From the NCBI RefSeq assembly GCF_003286085.1, contig NW_020825313.1, forward strand, positions 3,658,001 to 3,722,000: a DNA stretch of 64,000 bases. Reading direction: 5' to 3'. The translations under genes were made by a program, and so were the position numbers. Below, one piece after another: positions 63,621 through 64,000 of the stretch. Origin of the DNA: Drosophila persimilis (taxonomy: Eukaryota; Arthropoda; Insecta; Diptera; Drosophilidae). The notes under the pieces were generated by a model that worked only from the letters and a program-made list of their open reading frames with translations, was not told the DNA's origin and did not search any database. Within the stretch, counting starts at the first letter, position 1. Each line of letters opens with the position of its first letter.

Positions 63621-64000
63621 TGTTACAAATCTCTACTTTTGTCTTTTCTTCTCATATGTCCGTAATGGGACATTTGATAGCTGATCGTCAGAAGAGCTGG
63701 CCCCGGAATTCGCCATAAATGCTGGCTTAAGCCTGTCGACTGAAATAGCTGTCTCTTTTCCATTAATGCGGATGGTGAAGACTCGGTCTGATGACTTGAA
63801 TGCAATCGGGTATGGTCTTATGTACGGCGGCTGCAAGGTTTTTTTTTTACAGCATCAGTCCGAACAAAGACATAAGAACAATTGTGAATATCCTTAGGCA
63901 GGAAGAGTTTGGGCTTGATGTAATGCGAAGCTGGAGTTGGCTGTACCACCTGTAGCTTCTCCTGAACTGGCTGGCAAAGTCGAGTGGTTCCGACGCCACA
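63620..64000 (-). pseudogene. Gypsy-type integrase C-terminus (partial, runs off the window)
   Basis: The reverse strand from the window edge reads HYIKPKLFLPKDIHNCSYVF and VRTDAVKKKP, then after a shift in a nine-base T run (63840-63848) QPPYIRPYPIAFKSSDRVFT, IRINGKETAISVDRLKPAFM. The PPY.GPY...K.F.I..NG....SIDRLKPA pattern is the integrase tail of Ty3/Gypsy retrotransposons. The rest of pol would lie to the right of the window. Confidence 0.8.

Noticed and set aside
1-64000. tRNA or rRNA genes
   Set aside because: I looked for tRNA B-box words (GGTTCGANTCC) and rRNA cores on both strands and saw none that fit a cloverleaf or rRNA. TCGAGCCGG-type words in BEL elements are primer sites.

Overview
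The window looks like repeat-rich (heterochromatic or dot-chromosome-like) DNA from a fruit fly of the genus Drosophila. The evidence is three DINE-1/INE-1-type Helitron copies, several BEL/Pao LTR retrotransposons, LOA-clade and jockey/CR1-like LINEs, many Tc1-like DNA transposons, short introns of about 50 nt, and one exon that reads as the first coding exon of the fly Graf gene (BAR/PH/RhoGAP protein). No species call is safe from sequence alone.

Layout. 1-1.1 kb: GC-rich sequence ending in a ~101-bp tandem repeat. 1.4-8.1 kb: BEL LTR fragment, a palindromic MITE with TAA duplications, dispersed repeat R1, and a broken forward BEL pol (element A) with its 3' LTR. 8.1-9.7 kb: dispersed repeat R2, a decayed PIF/Harbinger transposase and a Tc1-like tail. 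9.7-13.5 kb: LTR-bounded reverse BEL element B that has lost reverse transcriptase and RNase H. 13.9-16.2 kb: DINE-1, then a degenerate gene of an orphan DDE-like transposase family. 16.9-18.2 kb: LINE 3' end joined to a Tc1 fragment. 18.9-29.4 kb: the least repeat-dominated part, with two full copies and one divergent copy of a CAG-ended MITE, a candidate membrane-anchor exon, a two-exon cytoplasmic-dynein-heavy-chain fragment, R1 copy 2 and R2 copy 2. 29.4-30.2 kb: a TA-flanked MITE immediately upstream of Graf exon 1. 30.3-37.5 kb: three Tc1-like elements, one a fold-back form and one carrying an open transposase with a mutated catalytic residue and a nested DINE-1. 37.8-42.4 kb: reverse LOA-type LINE. 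42.4-45.8 kb: deleted forward BEL pieces. 46.5-51.5 kb: reverse BEL element C with all domains but broken frames and dead catalytic sites. 51.5-53.0 kb: leader-like repeats and a Tc1 3' end. 53.6-56.9 kb: two reverse LINE fragments. 57.2-62.9 kb: MITE copy 3, then reverse BEL element H with both LTRs. 62.9-64 kb: hAT transposase C-terminus and a Gypsy-type integrase tail.

Almost every coding stretch is selfish DNA, mostly dead, and much is nested. Likely host content is limited to Graf exon 1, possibly the membrane-anchor exon at 21.4 kb, and the duplicated dynein fragment. The most unusual items are the dynein chimera, the orphan DDE family, the fold-back Tc1 element, the RT-less BEL derivatives and a set of near-perfect snap-back palindromes. 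Identifications come from reading motifs by eye; no database search was run.
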